Shown in pieces: positions 47,376 through 59,330 of a stretch of DNA of 64,000 nt. This DNA is from Cheilinus undulatus (Eukaryota; Chordata; Actinopteri; Labriformes; Labridae). The DNA lies in assembly GCF_018320785.1 (NCBI RefSeq), contig NC_054866.1, positions 8,958,487 through 9,022,486 of the forward strand. The letters run 5' to 3'. The number at the start of each line of letters is the position of its first letter. Position 1 is the first letter of the stretch. Both the position numbers and the translations under genes were made by a program. Under the pieces are notes generated by a model. That model saw only the letters and a program-made list of their open reading frames with translations, did no database searches and was not told the DNA's origin.

Positions 47376-48026
47376 TACAAATATATTTCGTCTAATTTAT
47401 TGAATCAGCATTTATGTTTTCAAAGCTCTAACACAAATAGACAATTCTAATGAGTCAACTTGAAATAAAAATGGTTTGAAGCTACTTTTTAGATGACATG
47501 ATCAGTAGTTTTACCATGAACAAAATATCTTTTAATTGCATTTAGTAATTCTTCTTAAGAGTTTTACTGAAACACAGTCAGTCCCCTTCTTGAATGTCTT
47601 GCAAGGAACAAGCAACAGTTTGTATTGTTTTTTCTATTTGATATGTTTCTAAACTGCGTATAGTGTTGTACAAGTGGTTTTACTCTTAGCTGATAATCTT
47701 GTGTTTCCTTCATGCTGACAATTTGTTGATACTACAAATTGTCTCACAACCCACATAGTGCATGTTTGCCACCCCTGATTCAAAACCACCGTGTGAATAT
47801 GTTTTTATACCTGTTTTGTAAATGTAAATGAGACTCCTCTATCACTAATTTTTGTCATCATGTTTTTTGTGTTAATTTCTTAATTAAATACCACAAGTTT
47901 TATAAACATTCACAGTTTACTTTTTTTGTTATTATATATTTGCTGATTATTTTCCCTCAGGTTTGAGCAAATGGTCCTGTTTGGAAGGAAAGCACATCTT
48001 TACACCCTGGGCAACGTTGTTTTGAA

Positions 48027-49480
48027 TGCATGGTGATTAACTGAACACAGTGTTTTTTATACTTGGTGCTTTCTGTAAATCAGCATCAGGCCAGAATCTG
48101 CAAATGCACAGGTGGGAGTGGATGACAGGTGCTGTGGTAGAGGGAGTCTTCACTAGTTTTATCAGCAGTAAGGAGAGGTAGGCATCTTGCTGGCACAGTT
48201 TGCTCCAGGTGCAGGATCAGCACACTGGGCAGAGCCAGGTGACTCTGAGGTTTCTAATTTCAGAGTTTTCTCTGGTAGCTACAGCAGAACTTTTAGCTAT
48301 CACGTTTTTATATTAGGATTCCTTTACTCGTGGGACTGCAGAGCGATCTTCTATTTTAAGGGCAGCCGATGGAACCATCAGCGTGATGCCAGGGCAAATA
48401 TTTAAAATATTAAAATGACTATTTAGTGCAAACTGTCATGGACTGAAATGAATATTTTGTTAAGTCAGTCCTTTTTGATCACACATTGAAGCCAATTTTC
48501 AAGTCCTACATGTTTGCTGGTCTGAGTGATTAAATTCCTGAGCAGTGCATAAAATAGTGCAATAGATAAAGAAATTTTCCAGACACTGCTAGAATTGAAC
48601 ATTGTACTGAGTGATCACAGTGTTGCTTCACTGCTGCTCAGTCTTGCCATCTACTGTACGCTGTGATTTACATGTATCAGCATTGTTCAGAGCCTTTTAG
48701 CATACTTCTCAAGAATGGCAATCTTTCCCTTCACCTGTTATTAATACAAATATAAATGTTACAGACCATTCTATGGATCTTATTGGTAGCCATCACCCAG
48801 CTCATACAGCGTGATAATGGTGATTTCTGTTTGAAAATAGAGCACAATAAACCCGTGTCTAGCAGAGGTGACAATTTAACCACTGCTGTGATATGATTTT
48901 GGAGAAAAGGTAGTCATTATTTTCTTCACTCTTTCAATGAAATGAATAACAGTATAATACAACAATATTTCTCCTGTCACGTTGACGCTACATACAGCCT
49001 TTACACAGGCTGAACTGCTGCCTCCTGTGTGATGAATATGCAACGAGGAAGGCAGCCTTGCCTGTGAGCCTGCGCTGAGGGAAACAGACCTAGTCCCTAC
49101 GCTTACAGATCTGAGAACACATTTGAGGATCGTGCGTGGTACAAGTGTTGCAACAGTCACGTGAGTATGACAGCTGATTGAGAGGCAGATTTCAGTTGCA
49201 ACTGATGGCTTGTGAGGATTTTGACAACTTGAAGCAAAAAAGAGTTTTCTGACCAAAATTAAGCCAATCCACAATTACAAATTGGTCTACATATTCGCAG
49301 ATTAGTGGATGCATTTGTGGATCTTTGTACGCATTTACAGATCTTTGCACACATTTGCAGATCTGTACATACATTTGTGGATTTGTAAATGTATTTCTAA
49401 ATCTGCCTACGAATTTGCAGATTTTTGCACAGATCTTTGTATGTATTTGTAAATACTTTTGCAACAATAATAGCTCCATA
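48027..49480 (-). repeat. Large inverted repeat, right arm
   Basis: Reverse complement of 44,348-45,930, 1,454 bp. It ends with caataatagctccata at 49,465-49,480. No direct repeat was seen next to the outer ends of the two arms. Confidence 0.9.
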
Positions 49481-50349
49481 CAAAGCTAGCCTTACTGTAA
49501 AATAAACATTAATGTTAAACACCCATATTAATGTACTATCAATAATTTCATTGCTTTAAAAAAATACTGATGAAAATACTGCCACCTTGAATGCTCTTTA
49601 CCCAATCCCTCCTTGTGTTTTCACAGATTACACACAAATGTCATGGATTTTAACCTCCTGCATCCCAGCGTCCTCATATGAGGACACTACATGTTGGGTT
49701 CCCTGCACCATTAAACTTAATTCTGCTTAACTTCGACCTATAAGCCTCATGTTTGCCACCTTGTGGTCACAAAAGCTCATTACATTTCTCTGTTAACATC
49801 GAAGGTGGCCGCCGTTCCCATTAAAATATTCAACAGTCATGCTTGACACAAAAAGGTCAAGGTACATAAACTTCAGATTTTAAGACTGAGACTTTATTTA
49901 TGCTTTATTAATGCGTAACAGTTAAGTTTGATATGACAAGACCGTTTGACAAATATTGTCAATACTACTAAATAGGTGTCTTTTTGCACTAGAATGGCCC
50001 ATATTCTGTTGCACAGTGGAATCTTTACTGTTTTATACAGTAAAAAAAGAAACCTCCTGTTTTTATTGTTTTTATGATATCATGTGATGTCTTTGCTCTA
50101 TTAATGTCTTTAATGTCATAGTTTGCATGGTGTCTTATGATGCATGCGCTCCAATGATGTCTATGATACAGTGGTTTGCTTGGTATCTTTGACATTCAGG
50201 TTCTGGTGTCTGATGCTCTTAGTTTACTATCTTGATTGTGTTTTTTGTTCAGGTTCTTGAACTGTTTGGGTTCTGTTGATATTTCTGGGTGTCATTGTTC
50301 TGTTGTCTCTGTCTTATGCTTGGGTTTAGTTGCTTTGTTCTTGCTGCTA

Positions 50350-50524
50350 CACATGCCAAAGCACTTTGTAAACCCTTGTTTTTAAAAGGCTATTCAAATA
50401 AAGTTATTATTATTATTATTATTGTCATATTATTGTTGTTGTTGTTGTTATTAGTAGTAGTATTACTATTATTATTATTATCATCATTATTATTGTTGTC
50501 ATTATCATTATTATAATAATTATT
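50350..50524 (+). repeat. Teleost repeat tail with (ATT)n
   Basis: 'caaagcactttgtaaaccc', 'ttttaaaaggctattcaaat' and then an irregular ATT/GTT array to 50,524. Related tails are at 2,515-2,590 (same strand) and 63,620-63,690 (opposite strand). Confidence 0.6.
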
Positions 50525-50813
50525 ATTACTGCTCTCATGTAAGGACAACCTTCTTTTTTTTTCAAAAACAACTTTCTGTTCAAATACAATGTTTAGTTTT
50601 TCAAACTTTTAATGTCCTGATTCCAAGGAACTTTAAGAAATCAGAAATGGACACCAAATAAAAGCTTGGGTCTTGAGGTTAAATGTCCTCCAGTCCAGCG
50701 CTAACATCTTGGTTTCATTTTAGTCTCCCTGACAAAATCAAACATACAGTACTTCTTGCCAGAGTTTTATCATCAAAAATCTATTTTTAGGTAGTCTTCC
50801 TCATTTGGAAAAA

Positions 50814-50814
<1 letters not shown>

Positions 50815-50871
<57 letters not shown>
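50815..50871. repeat. (TA)n microsatellite
   Basis: About 28 TA units directly next to the TA-inserted miniature element that follows. Confidence 0.95.
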
Positions 50872-50874
<3 letters not shown>

Positions 50875-50876
50875 CA

Positions 50877-51398
50877 TAGTGCTTTACAAATTTATTAGAC
50901 CACCACCCAGAGTAAGGTTTATGCCACAGCTGCCCTAAATTAACAGAATTGGCAATTACCAAAATCATTATTTATGTTTCTGCAATGGTTAATACCCCAA
51001 TATGTAGAAGCTCTTTAACCCAAATGAGATTTTTAATGCTACAATCTAATTATTATTATTATCTATGAATTTCCAAATTTACTGATTTACAAAAAAAACT
51101 GAAAAAAATGGTAAAGCACATTATTATTTCTTGATTAATATGTCAAATTATAGTTATTTACTTGCATTCCTGAACAGAAAAATGAGTTTTAGTGATTGAA
51201 TGTTATGCTTGATTCATTTCTGACCTCTCAGAGAAGCCCAGTGAAATTTGGGTATAAAAAGGTGAATTTAGTTTGAAATTCCTCATTCCTGTTCAAAATG
51301 GTAAAAGCTCACTGAAAATGAAAGAGTCCACACTTCATGATGCTGGATGGTCTCTGAGACAAATATGACAGGTGGTCTAATAAATTTGTTAAGCGCTG
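50877..51398 (-). mobile_element. TA-inserted miniature element, copy B
   Basis: Inverted ends: gtgctttacaaatttattag at the left and ctaataaatttgttaagcgc at the right, with TA-rich flanks on both sides. Orientation is opposite to copy A in opsin intron 4. The interior is noncoding; ends and TA target fit a Tc1/mariner-driven element. Confidence 0.75.
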
Positions 51399-51429
51399 TA
51401 TATATATATTTAGAGAGAGAGAGAGAGAG

Positions 51430-52880
51430 TATTTGTCTTGTTAAATTCTTTAAATGGTATTGTTGTTTTTAATTAGGTGCACACATGTAAATATGTAAAT
51501 ATTACAGTTATGATTATTGCCACTTTTGGTGATCTTGTATTTAAGTACTGTTTGCACATTTTATTCCTTACTTTATTGCTTATTTCTTGTCTGTCTTGCT
51601 GAGCTGTTGTAATAACCAATAAAAGTTTATCTTACCTTATTTAGAATAAGAACTGCATTATTCTACATAGGCAGCACGATATTCGTAAAGCAGACAAGTT
51701 ATGAAATTATGACAACTTTTGGTTCAAAAAGAATATTAAATTAAAGTTATCATCATATGCAGACGCCGTCTCTCTTTAACCTTTATTGCAGATTGAGGGT
51801 CTATTTTAAATCTACCTGATGATGTCAAAGCAGCGGCGCTCCTGCCGCCCTCTCTGATGGTCTTACTGCCGACCCAGCATGCCCCCCTGGTGGATAAAGT
51901 CTAAAGGCTTTGTCTGAGTTATCAAAGTTTTCTTTAAAGTAATTATAAGTTTTAATTAAGGTTATAACTAAGTTACTCCTCTTCCTCTCTGTACCCAGGA
52001 GGTTCCTTCATGTTAATCTTTGGGCTGTTTGTCCTCTGTATGCATGAGAGGAAATGTGAAAATAGAAAACCAAAGACAGCCCCTAAGAAGCTTTGGATTT
52101 TGGATGTCTAAACGCTAAAAGCAGACAAAATAACAAAACCAAGGGAAAATTCTGTTTCACTGTTTTCATGATACAACATGAAGGTGTTTGTCTTGTCTTA
52201 CTGTGTTGCAGTTTGCACTCAGAGCCACTAGATGGAGTGAAAAGCAACCATATAATGATTCTTCATGAAGTCAGCCTGAGAGATTTTTAAAAGGCCATGT
52301 TAACAAAGGGATAACGCTGGGTAGAATACAAACGTGCATCCATCTAAGAAAACACATTAAAACTGAAGGCATTTTAAAAAAATAAAGCGTTTGCTGAAGG
52401 TAAGATAAGTTACAGATATACTGGTTGTCTCCAGTTTTTGAAACATCACACTTGATTTTATTATCATAAAAGCAAAACTGAAGGTCTTTAAAACTAGATA
52501 GTCAAACTATAAGCTCAGGGAGGGTGGGATGGATTCAGCGATTAACATTCTTATTCCACTTTTATTTAACCTGGCAAACATATGGATGGACTGGGCTTTC
52601 TTAGTTTAAATGGGGAGTTTTCCCACTGAGAACGAGGCACAACCATCAATGTAATGCTGTTTGAATCCCTTCAGCTCCTTACTGTCGGCCTTCTGAAAAA
52701 TCCACCCTGCCTATCAGAAAATTAATTCTTGGCCTACAAAGTCATAACATGGTGTTACATTAACTGGACAGTAACCACTGTAGGATGGGGCCCTCACAGT
52801 TCCAACGTCCGATGGGTTTGGGTCCAAACAGAGGAATTTAGACCTCATTAAGTCATATTAGTGTATCAAGAGGGTTAAAA
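51430..52880. other. Intergenic region, no gene recognised
   Basis: AT-rich; nothing coding was recognised. Confidence 0.4.
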
Positions 52881-53760
52881 GTAAAGGGAATGTCACAAAA
52901 GATCTTTAGAGACTCATCTTTATGAGATCTTCAGGCCAGTATTTAGTAGAGTCACCTTTGGCTGCAGTCACAGCACTGGGTCTGTGTGGATAGGTCTCAG
53001 TCAGGCTTACACATCTGGACACTGTTCTACTCCACTCATCTTTGCAAAACTCAAGCTTCTTCAAGTTGCTGCTTGCCCTTTTTAAGTCACAATTTCTCTA
53101 TTGGACTGAGGTCTGGGCTTTGACTCGGCTACTACTTGCAGACTGATGAGAATGTCCTCCAGGATTTTTCTACATTTTACTGCATTCCTTCTTGCCTCTT
53201 CTTTTATAAGCCTTCCAGGGCAGCTGCTGAGAAGCATGCCCACAGCATGATGCTGCCACCGCCATTCTTCACAGTGGAGATGGTGTGTTTGTGGGATGTG
53301 CAGTGTTTGGTGTCTTGTCTGATGGCCAAAAAGCACCATTTTGGTCTCATCAGGCCAAAGAATACTCTTTTGAAGATTTCTAGTCAAGATTTAATATGAG
53401 TTTCTTCAACAGTGTTTTTCTCTTTGCCACTCTCCTATGAAGCTTTAAAGAACCCAGGCAACACTTGTATGCAGAGTCTCTCTCATCTCAGCTGCTGAAG
53501 CTTGTAACGCCTTCAGAGTAGTTGTAGGTGTCTTGGTGGCCTCTCTCACTAGTCTTCTTGCACGCTCAGTCAGTTTGTGAGGACGGCCTGATCTAGACAG
53601 ATTTACACATGTGCCATATTCCTTCCATTTCTTGATGATGGATTTAACTGAACTTCAGGGAATGCTAAGTGCCTTGGAAATTGTTTTTGTATCCATCCTC
53701 TGACTCATACTTTTCAATAAACTTTCCCTGAGTTACTTAGAGTGGTCTTTTGTCTTCGTG
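52880..53760 (-). pseudogene. Tc1-like transposase remnant
   Basis: Minus-strand frames carry, from about 53,700 leftwards, a helix-turn-helix part (SSVKSIIKKWKEYGT, SRSGRPHKLTERARRLVREA-like), then KSILWPDETKMVLFG and GCC-rich DDE pieces to about 53,080 (AVGMLLSSCPGRLIKEEA, KCRKILEDIL). Several stops and frame changes make it inactive. Inverted ends were not identified. Confidence 0.8.
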
Positions 53761-53829
53761 GTATAATGGTCAGTATCAGTAATGGAATACTGATAGTCTT
53801 AGTCTTTAGACTAAAATGACAATTATCAT

Positions 53830-55130
53830 AAGTCACATTTGAGTCATCTCTGAACTTAGCTTTAGTCAAGAAAAGGTGCATATTTCCTTCCTTTATTCTT
53901 CCCTTATTCACTCAATCATTCATTAATTCACCCATTCAATTATTTAAAAAAAAATGACATATTTTATGAAAATAAAGACAAAAAGCAACAAAGCTGTCAT
54001 AGTAGTATTTACATATTACAGTTGGATCATTTCATTTTCCTCCCTGCTGTTGTTGTGTGCCCTTTAAGACAGCACTAGTCAAATCTGTGTCCCAGACCTG
54101 CTGCATTATGCAGTCCCTCTCATAGAGGAGACCCCAGACAGCTGCTCCGCCCTTCCTGGTTGGCATTTAAAAGTGGATGGAGTTCATCACAAAGCGTAAC
54201 AGAGAGGAGCAGGGAAGCCCAGGTCAGTCACATCAAATATGGTTAAGCAACAGGGAGACATCCTGGGGGGGAATGTTTCTCTTTCTTTCCCTCCTGTAAA
54301 TTAACAACAATGACATCTGTGTTTGTGCATGTGTACGACGTGGATGTTTGTGGAGAGTTAAAGAGCTGCTTTATCTGCAGCAGTTTTATGCATCACAAGA
54401 CAAAAACATTAAGACAAACACAAAATCTTGTTTTCCACTGGGAGTATGAAGCATCTGGCAGCATCGCTGAAATGTCTGTTTCCTTGGTGATGAATCTAAA
54501 ACTGTTGCCCTTTTAGTCATTCTTCACTTCACAAGGGGAAAGTCTGACCACTGATCTGAGAAAAGCTGTACAAGTCAAACCCTACATCTGTATCTACTAA
54601 TGTAATGAGTAATTGCACTCCCATAGCCTGCTGACCTCCTGTCCTTCCTCAGGAAGATCAGCACAGATTGTGTAAAGTGCAGAGCGTCAAGCTCAACACA
54701 TGTCACACGTGTCACTCCGCAACCAAGGTCAAGCTTGATGGCCTCTCTTTTGTCCAGGCCTTTTTAACCCCTATTAATGCACCCAGAGACCATTGGCAGA
54801 CATCCACAGCACAGCCAGGGGGTGCTGGCAAACCTACTACCCGCCCAGACAGTACTAGGCTGTGCTTACTCACCACATCCACCCCTTACTCCACCCTAAA
54901 GGTGTGGATTCTGCTATTGTGGGGATGTGCCAATTCTCATTCCTACCCAATGATGCCTTCAGGCAGCTTACACATCATATCTATGACTATTTCCTGCCTC
55001 AGTTTTTGGCCCAAACATGCCAGAAGTTCTGCACTGTATACATTTTATTTATATCAGTTTCATCTGGCCAACAAAATTTCACATTTACATAAGTAGACCC
55101 TTTGTAAAAACACTCAAAACTTAGCTCAGG
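53830..55130. other. Intergenic region, little recognised
   Basis: Apart from the possible promoter at 54.17 kb, nothing is supported. A 142-codon open frame (54,668-55,096) has no recognised motif or splice context. Confidence 0.35.
54166..54222 (+). promoter_or_regulatory. Possible cryptic promoter and first exon
   Basis: TTTAAAAG (54,166-54,173) is followed by a GC-richer stretch ending at a donor-like gcccag|gtcagt (54,222/54,223). This could be an alternative first exon of the plus-strand gene that starts near 58.9 kb, or chance. Confidence 0.2.
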
Positions 55131-55139
55131 TTCCTCCCA

Positions 55140-55420
55140 TTTCTCTTGATCTTTACTGAGATGATTAAACACCTGGATTGGAGTCCACCTGTGGTATTTA
55201 AATTGATTGGACATGATTTTGAAAGGCACACACATGACATAGCTGTCTAAAGAAGGCCTCACAGCTGACAATGAAAATCAGAGCAAAAACTAGTGTTGTA
55301 CCCAAGACCACACTATCTGAGACCAAGACCAGAGTGTGCCAGGACCAAGACAAGACCAAGACTTTTGGGGTTTGAGACCGAACCAAGACCGAGCCAAGCC
55401 AAGCAAAGACCGATGACCGA
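55140..55420. repeat. Tc1 5' fragment joined to an 'aagaccaag' element
   Basis: 55,140-55,290 matches the Tc1-like 5' region also at 45,935 ('ggattggagtccacctgtgg', 'gaaggcctcacagctgac'). At 55,292 starts a sequence with short 'gaccaagacc' repeats related to the element at 11,261. Confidence 0.5.
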
Positions 55421-56499
55421 TGAAGGAGATCTGAATACTTTCTGTACGCAATGTATATATCCGATTGGGTATACTGTAGTTCTCTTGATATGTTACCTGA
55501 AAAGACATGGTTCCAGTTAAAGGGGAAATTGATCTTTGCCTCAAAATGAATAAAACTACCCCTGACCCTATCTTGAATTAAATTAAAGTCATTTTTTGCC
55601 AGCTGTCACCACTGAAAAGCAAAGCACTCTTTTGATACTCTAGTTACTGAGAATTATGTATTATTAAAGTAGTTGGTACAATGTGTTTCTAGATGTTTTC
55701 ATGATAAATTTTCAATATGCATTCTATTAAATCATATTGATCTAAAAATCAGTGGAATTAGTCTTTAGTTGACTTACAGATCTTTGTAATTGTTTGGTTT
55801 CCCTTCTGTATATCATTCTCTTAAATTAAAGGGCAACAGTTGACATCCTCACTGTGCCACAATTAATGGCAGTTCTCCAGTCTGAATGTGAATCATACTA
55901 AATGTGTCACAGCGTGTCAGTGAGTCGATCACAAGGGGCGACTGAAATTACATAGAGTCTCTGTTTATGACAGCAGATGGTGTTCTAGGGACAAAAATCA
56001 ATACATTTGTTTTGTTTAATGAGTCACCAGGTAGTTATGTGTCTAAAACATGGTGCAACTGAGTGGGAAGGGCCAGGACATCTTCAATAATTATTTACTT
56101 GTTTTTTAAATGTACTTATTTGGATGAAAATAAATCACAACTAACCAGTTGTAATATTATGTATTTAATAACCCAACGTAGTGCCCGAGCAAGCAAGCTT
56201 TCATGACCTTTAGTCCATATTGTCTCCATAATACATTTTTCAGTATCATTCAGTGTCAGCAAAATGAACTGGGAACATTTTAAGATAAACTCACAGAATA
56301 AAATGATCAAATTAAACAGAATGTTGCATAAAAAGTGCTGTCTGACTTGGCAACTGTAGACTTTAGATGAAGGTTTTCAATCTGTCTGCCTTTTTTCTTC
56401 AAAAGCTCTTTGCCTTTGTGTGTTTATACTTCAGGGATCAAGCCGTAATCATCACAGCTCTTGGCTTACAGCTCACAAGAAAATCTAAAATCTCAAAGT

Positions 56500-57300
56500 C
56501 TCAAAAAATATTGTGGAAAAGTCTAATTGCAAAAGTTTCCTGAGCCTTCATTCTCTCACTCTGGTTCAGTACACACAACCACAATCATGGGGAAGACTGC
56601 TGACTTGACAAATCTCTTGAACCACTGACAATGTTATAAGCTCCTCACCTGGGCTAAGAAAGGAAAGATCTGAATCATTGCTTCGTGGTCCAAAATTTCC
56701 TTTTCTGATCAAAGTTGATTTTACATTTCATTCAAAAATCAAGGTCCCAGAGTCTGGAGGAAGATCAGAAAGGCACAGAATCCAATGTGGTTGAAGTCCA
56801 GTGTTTTCAGTTTCCACAGTCAGTGATGGTTTAGGGTGCAATTTCATCTTCAGCTTTATCAAGTCCAGAGTTAGTGCTGTCAGCTGTCTACCAGGAGATT
56901 TTACAGTGCTTCATGCTTCCATCTGCTGAGAAGTTTTATTAAATGATTTCCTTTTCCAGCAGGACTTGGCACCTGCCCACAGTGAAGCCAAAACTACCAG
57001 AAACTGGTTGCTGACCATGGTGTTACTGTGACTGATTGACCAGCCAACTGGTCTGACCTGAACGCCATAGAGAATCTCTGGGGAAATGTCGAGAGGAAGA
57101 TGAGAGACACCAGATTTAACAATACAGACGAGCTGAAGGCCGCTATCAGAGCAATGTGGGCTTCATTACAACCCAGCAGGACCACAGACTGACTGGCTCC
57201 ATGCTACGTTGCATTGATGCAGTAATTTATGCAAAAGGAGCTCCAACATACTAACAACAACAACAACATAATTAGTGGACTTTTGATTTTTATGAGCTCT
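56500..57300 (+). pseudogene. Tc1-like transposon remnant
   Basis: Plus-strand pieces of a transposase DDE domain: FLFQQDLAPAHSEAKTTRNW (about 56,950), then after a frame change wording equivalent to DWP...SDLN and 'IENLWGNVERKMRDTRF' (57,066-57,117), and ELKAAIRAMW near 57,130. Stops are present; inactive. Ends not identified. Confidence 0.7.
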
Positions 57301-58820
57301 AAGTCATAATCATCAACTTTTAAAAAAAACTTCACTTTGAATGGAATTTCACTTCTTTAAATAAATCACAGGAAAATATAATAAAACGTTTTCATCTCAT
57401 ATACTGGATCAAACTGGAGGATAGTAGAATTTCCAGTGTAAGTCACTTTGGTTAAAGCTAGTATGTTCAACCAACAACAGCACCAGTGGTAATGTACTCA
57501 GTTTAGGTTTTTTTTAGTCTATAAATACTGTAAACCTTATTGTACCCATTTCATTTAAAGCTCTGTTTCAGTTATTATCAATAACTTTATTTTTCATGAC
57601 TGCTTGTCTATATCTTCATGTAAAATCTATATGTTGACAGCACTTAAAAAATAAATAAACTAGCATTAATTCATACAGGACACAGTAGTCAAATGCCCAT
57701 CCATGATCAGCTGGCAGCCAGCTGATCCAAATTACCACCTCCTAGCTCCCACAGTCAATCAGAGATCTTTCTCTCAACACAGCGGTGTTTTTAAAAATGT
57801 TGTGCTTCTCACAGATCTCTGCTTAATGCTGATGCACCACACTACTGCTCCTGCTGGCAAAGCTTAACCTTCTCCACCCCAGCCTCCTCCTTCATAGCAT
57901 AAAGCTAGTTGCACCCTCATATTCAGATTCATGCTACTATAAATGCTTTTAAACTAATTTAATTTTATTGTATTCTATATGCATTGTCATAAATACATCC
58001 ATCGGTGTTGGGGTTTCTAGCCATGTACTCCCTGAAAAGTCAAAGCATGCTGCTTAACTAACCCAGGGAGCATCTTTTGAACAGAGCTTTCTCCATCAAG
58101 TAAAACTGTATATTCATTTGCAATAAAATGGTAAAATATATGATAAGAGTGTTCATGAATGACCTGTACTTTTTAATGTATTTCATTTCACTTTCTCCAT
58201 GTTATTATATTATTTTTCCTCCCCCCCTCTTTATTTCAGAAAATGTGAAAATCTCAAGAAACATTTTATAAAAAAAGAGAACTTTTCACAATAATTTTTT
58301 TTTTTTAGGTGCTCTTGCCCTGTTGAAGACAACATCCTGCTTCAGAAAACTTAAAAAAGAAGACCTTGATATATATCTGTGCTCTATTTCTCTGTTTTAC
58401 TTATTTCTATATGGAAAATAAATGGGTTTTAAACGTTATCTAGTCCGTTTTTGACCACATATTAAAGTTAATCGCCTTGTATTTTGATTTTAATTGCTGT
58501 ATATTCAAATGAAAATCAAATAACTCCCCTTTTATAATTTAATCACCGTTTCAGAACGTAATATGATGACTAATAAAAACATGGACTTATAATGATATGA
58601 ACACGTTGTTGCGTTTAAGTGACATCGGAATTTCTATTAACCTGATGTTGGTCCTTTGCTGTAGATTGGCTCTGAATACTCTTACAGAAGGTAACAGTGT
58701 TGTGTAGTTATCTGTTAATCTTTCGAACCTTATTAACATTATTAAACTGATCAAATCCAGGTAACAGGAGAAGCAGAAAATCTAACGGTCAAACTGTTTT
58801 AACTGTAACCAACTGCACGG
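57300..58820. other. Region before the right-hand promoter, no gene recognised
   Basis: AT-rich with a short GC-richer part at 57,690-57,900. No splice-supported coding sequence. Confidence 0.4.
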
Positions 58821-58840
58821 TAAAAAGGATTGTTTCCCAC

Positions 58841-59330
58841 ATGACGTGAACGCGCGGACCAGGAGTAAAGTCAGCTTGGTGACGCTCTCACACAGTACAG
58901 GAGGGCTCGAGATAAAACGGACCGACACACTCCTCCCTCTATTCAATACATTGAATTACTCTGCGGGCTGAAAGTGCCACTGCTCACAAAAGACGAGGAT
59001 GTACGCGTTACTTATCCAAGGGACCAGTATCAAAGAGGACAGAGAAACTAAGTACGTGAGACGAGACTTATTTTAGATGAGCTGAAGCCTTGAAAACCGT
59101 CCGCGCTCACCGGCTCTTTTCTCCTTTGTTATCGGTGTAAAACTTTGGCTCGGTCAGCATTTACGGACGGGCCACCCAACCCTCACTCTTTACCTTTGAT
59201 ACGGGTTAACCCCGTTTGACTGCCGATGAACAGTTAATCGTTGGAAGTGGAGAAGACAATATTCGACATTACCGTTGGACCGCAAAAGTCAACCTCAAAT
59301 CAAAGAAAAGTGGAGACAGCCCCCAGACAG
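58841..59330 (+). promoter_or_regulatory. CpG-rich promoter and first exon, possibly gdpd5
   Basis: CpG density rises sharply from about 58,840, with a CRE-like TGACGTGA at 58,842-58,849. A strong donor at 59,330/59,331 (agacag|gtgagc) closes a first exon on the plus strand. ATGs within it open only short frames (for example from 59,226), so it looks mainly 5' untranslated. It runs head-to-head with serpinh1. In human, SERPINH1 and GDPD5 are divergent neighbours on chromosome 11, so gdpd5 is the best candidate; no coding exon confirms this. Confidence 0.5.

Noticed and set aside
54668-55096. 142-codon open frame
   Set aside because: No recognised motif; its right end runs towards repeat sequence and there is no promoter or splice support.
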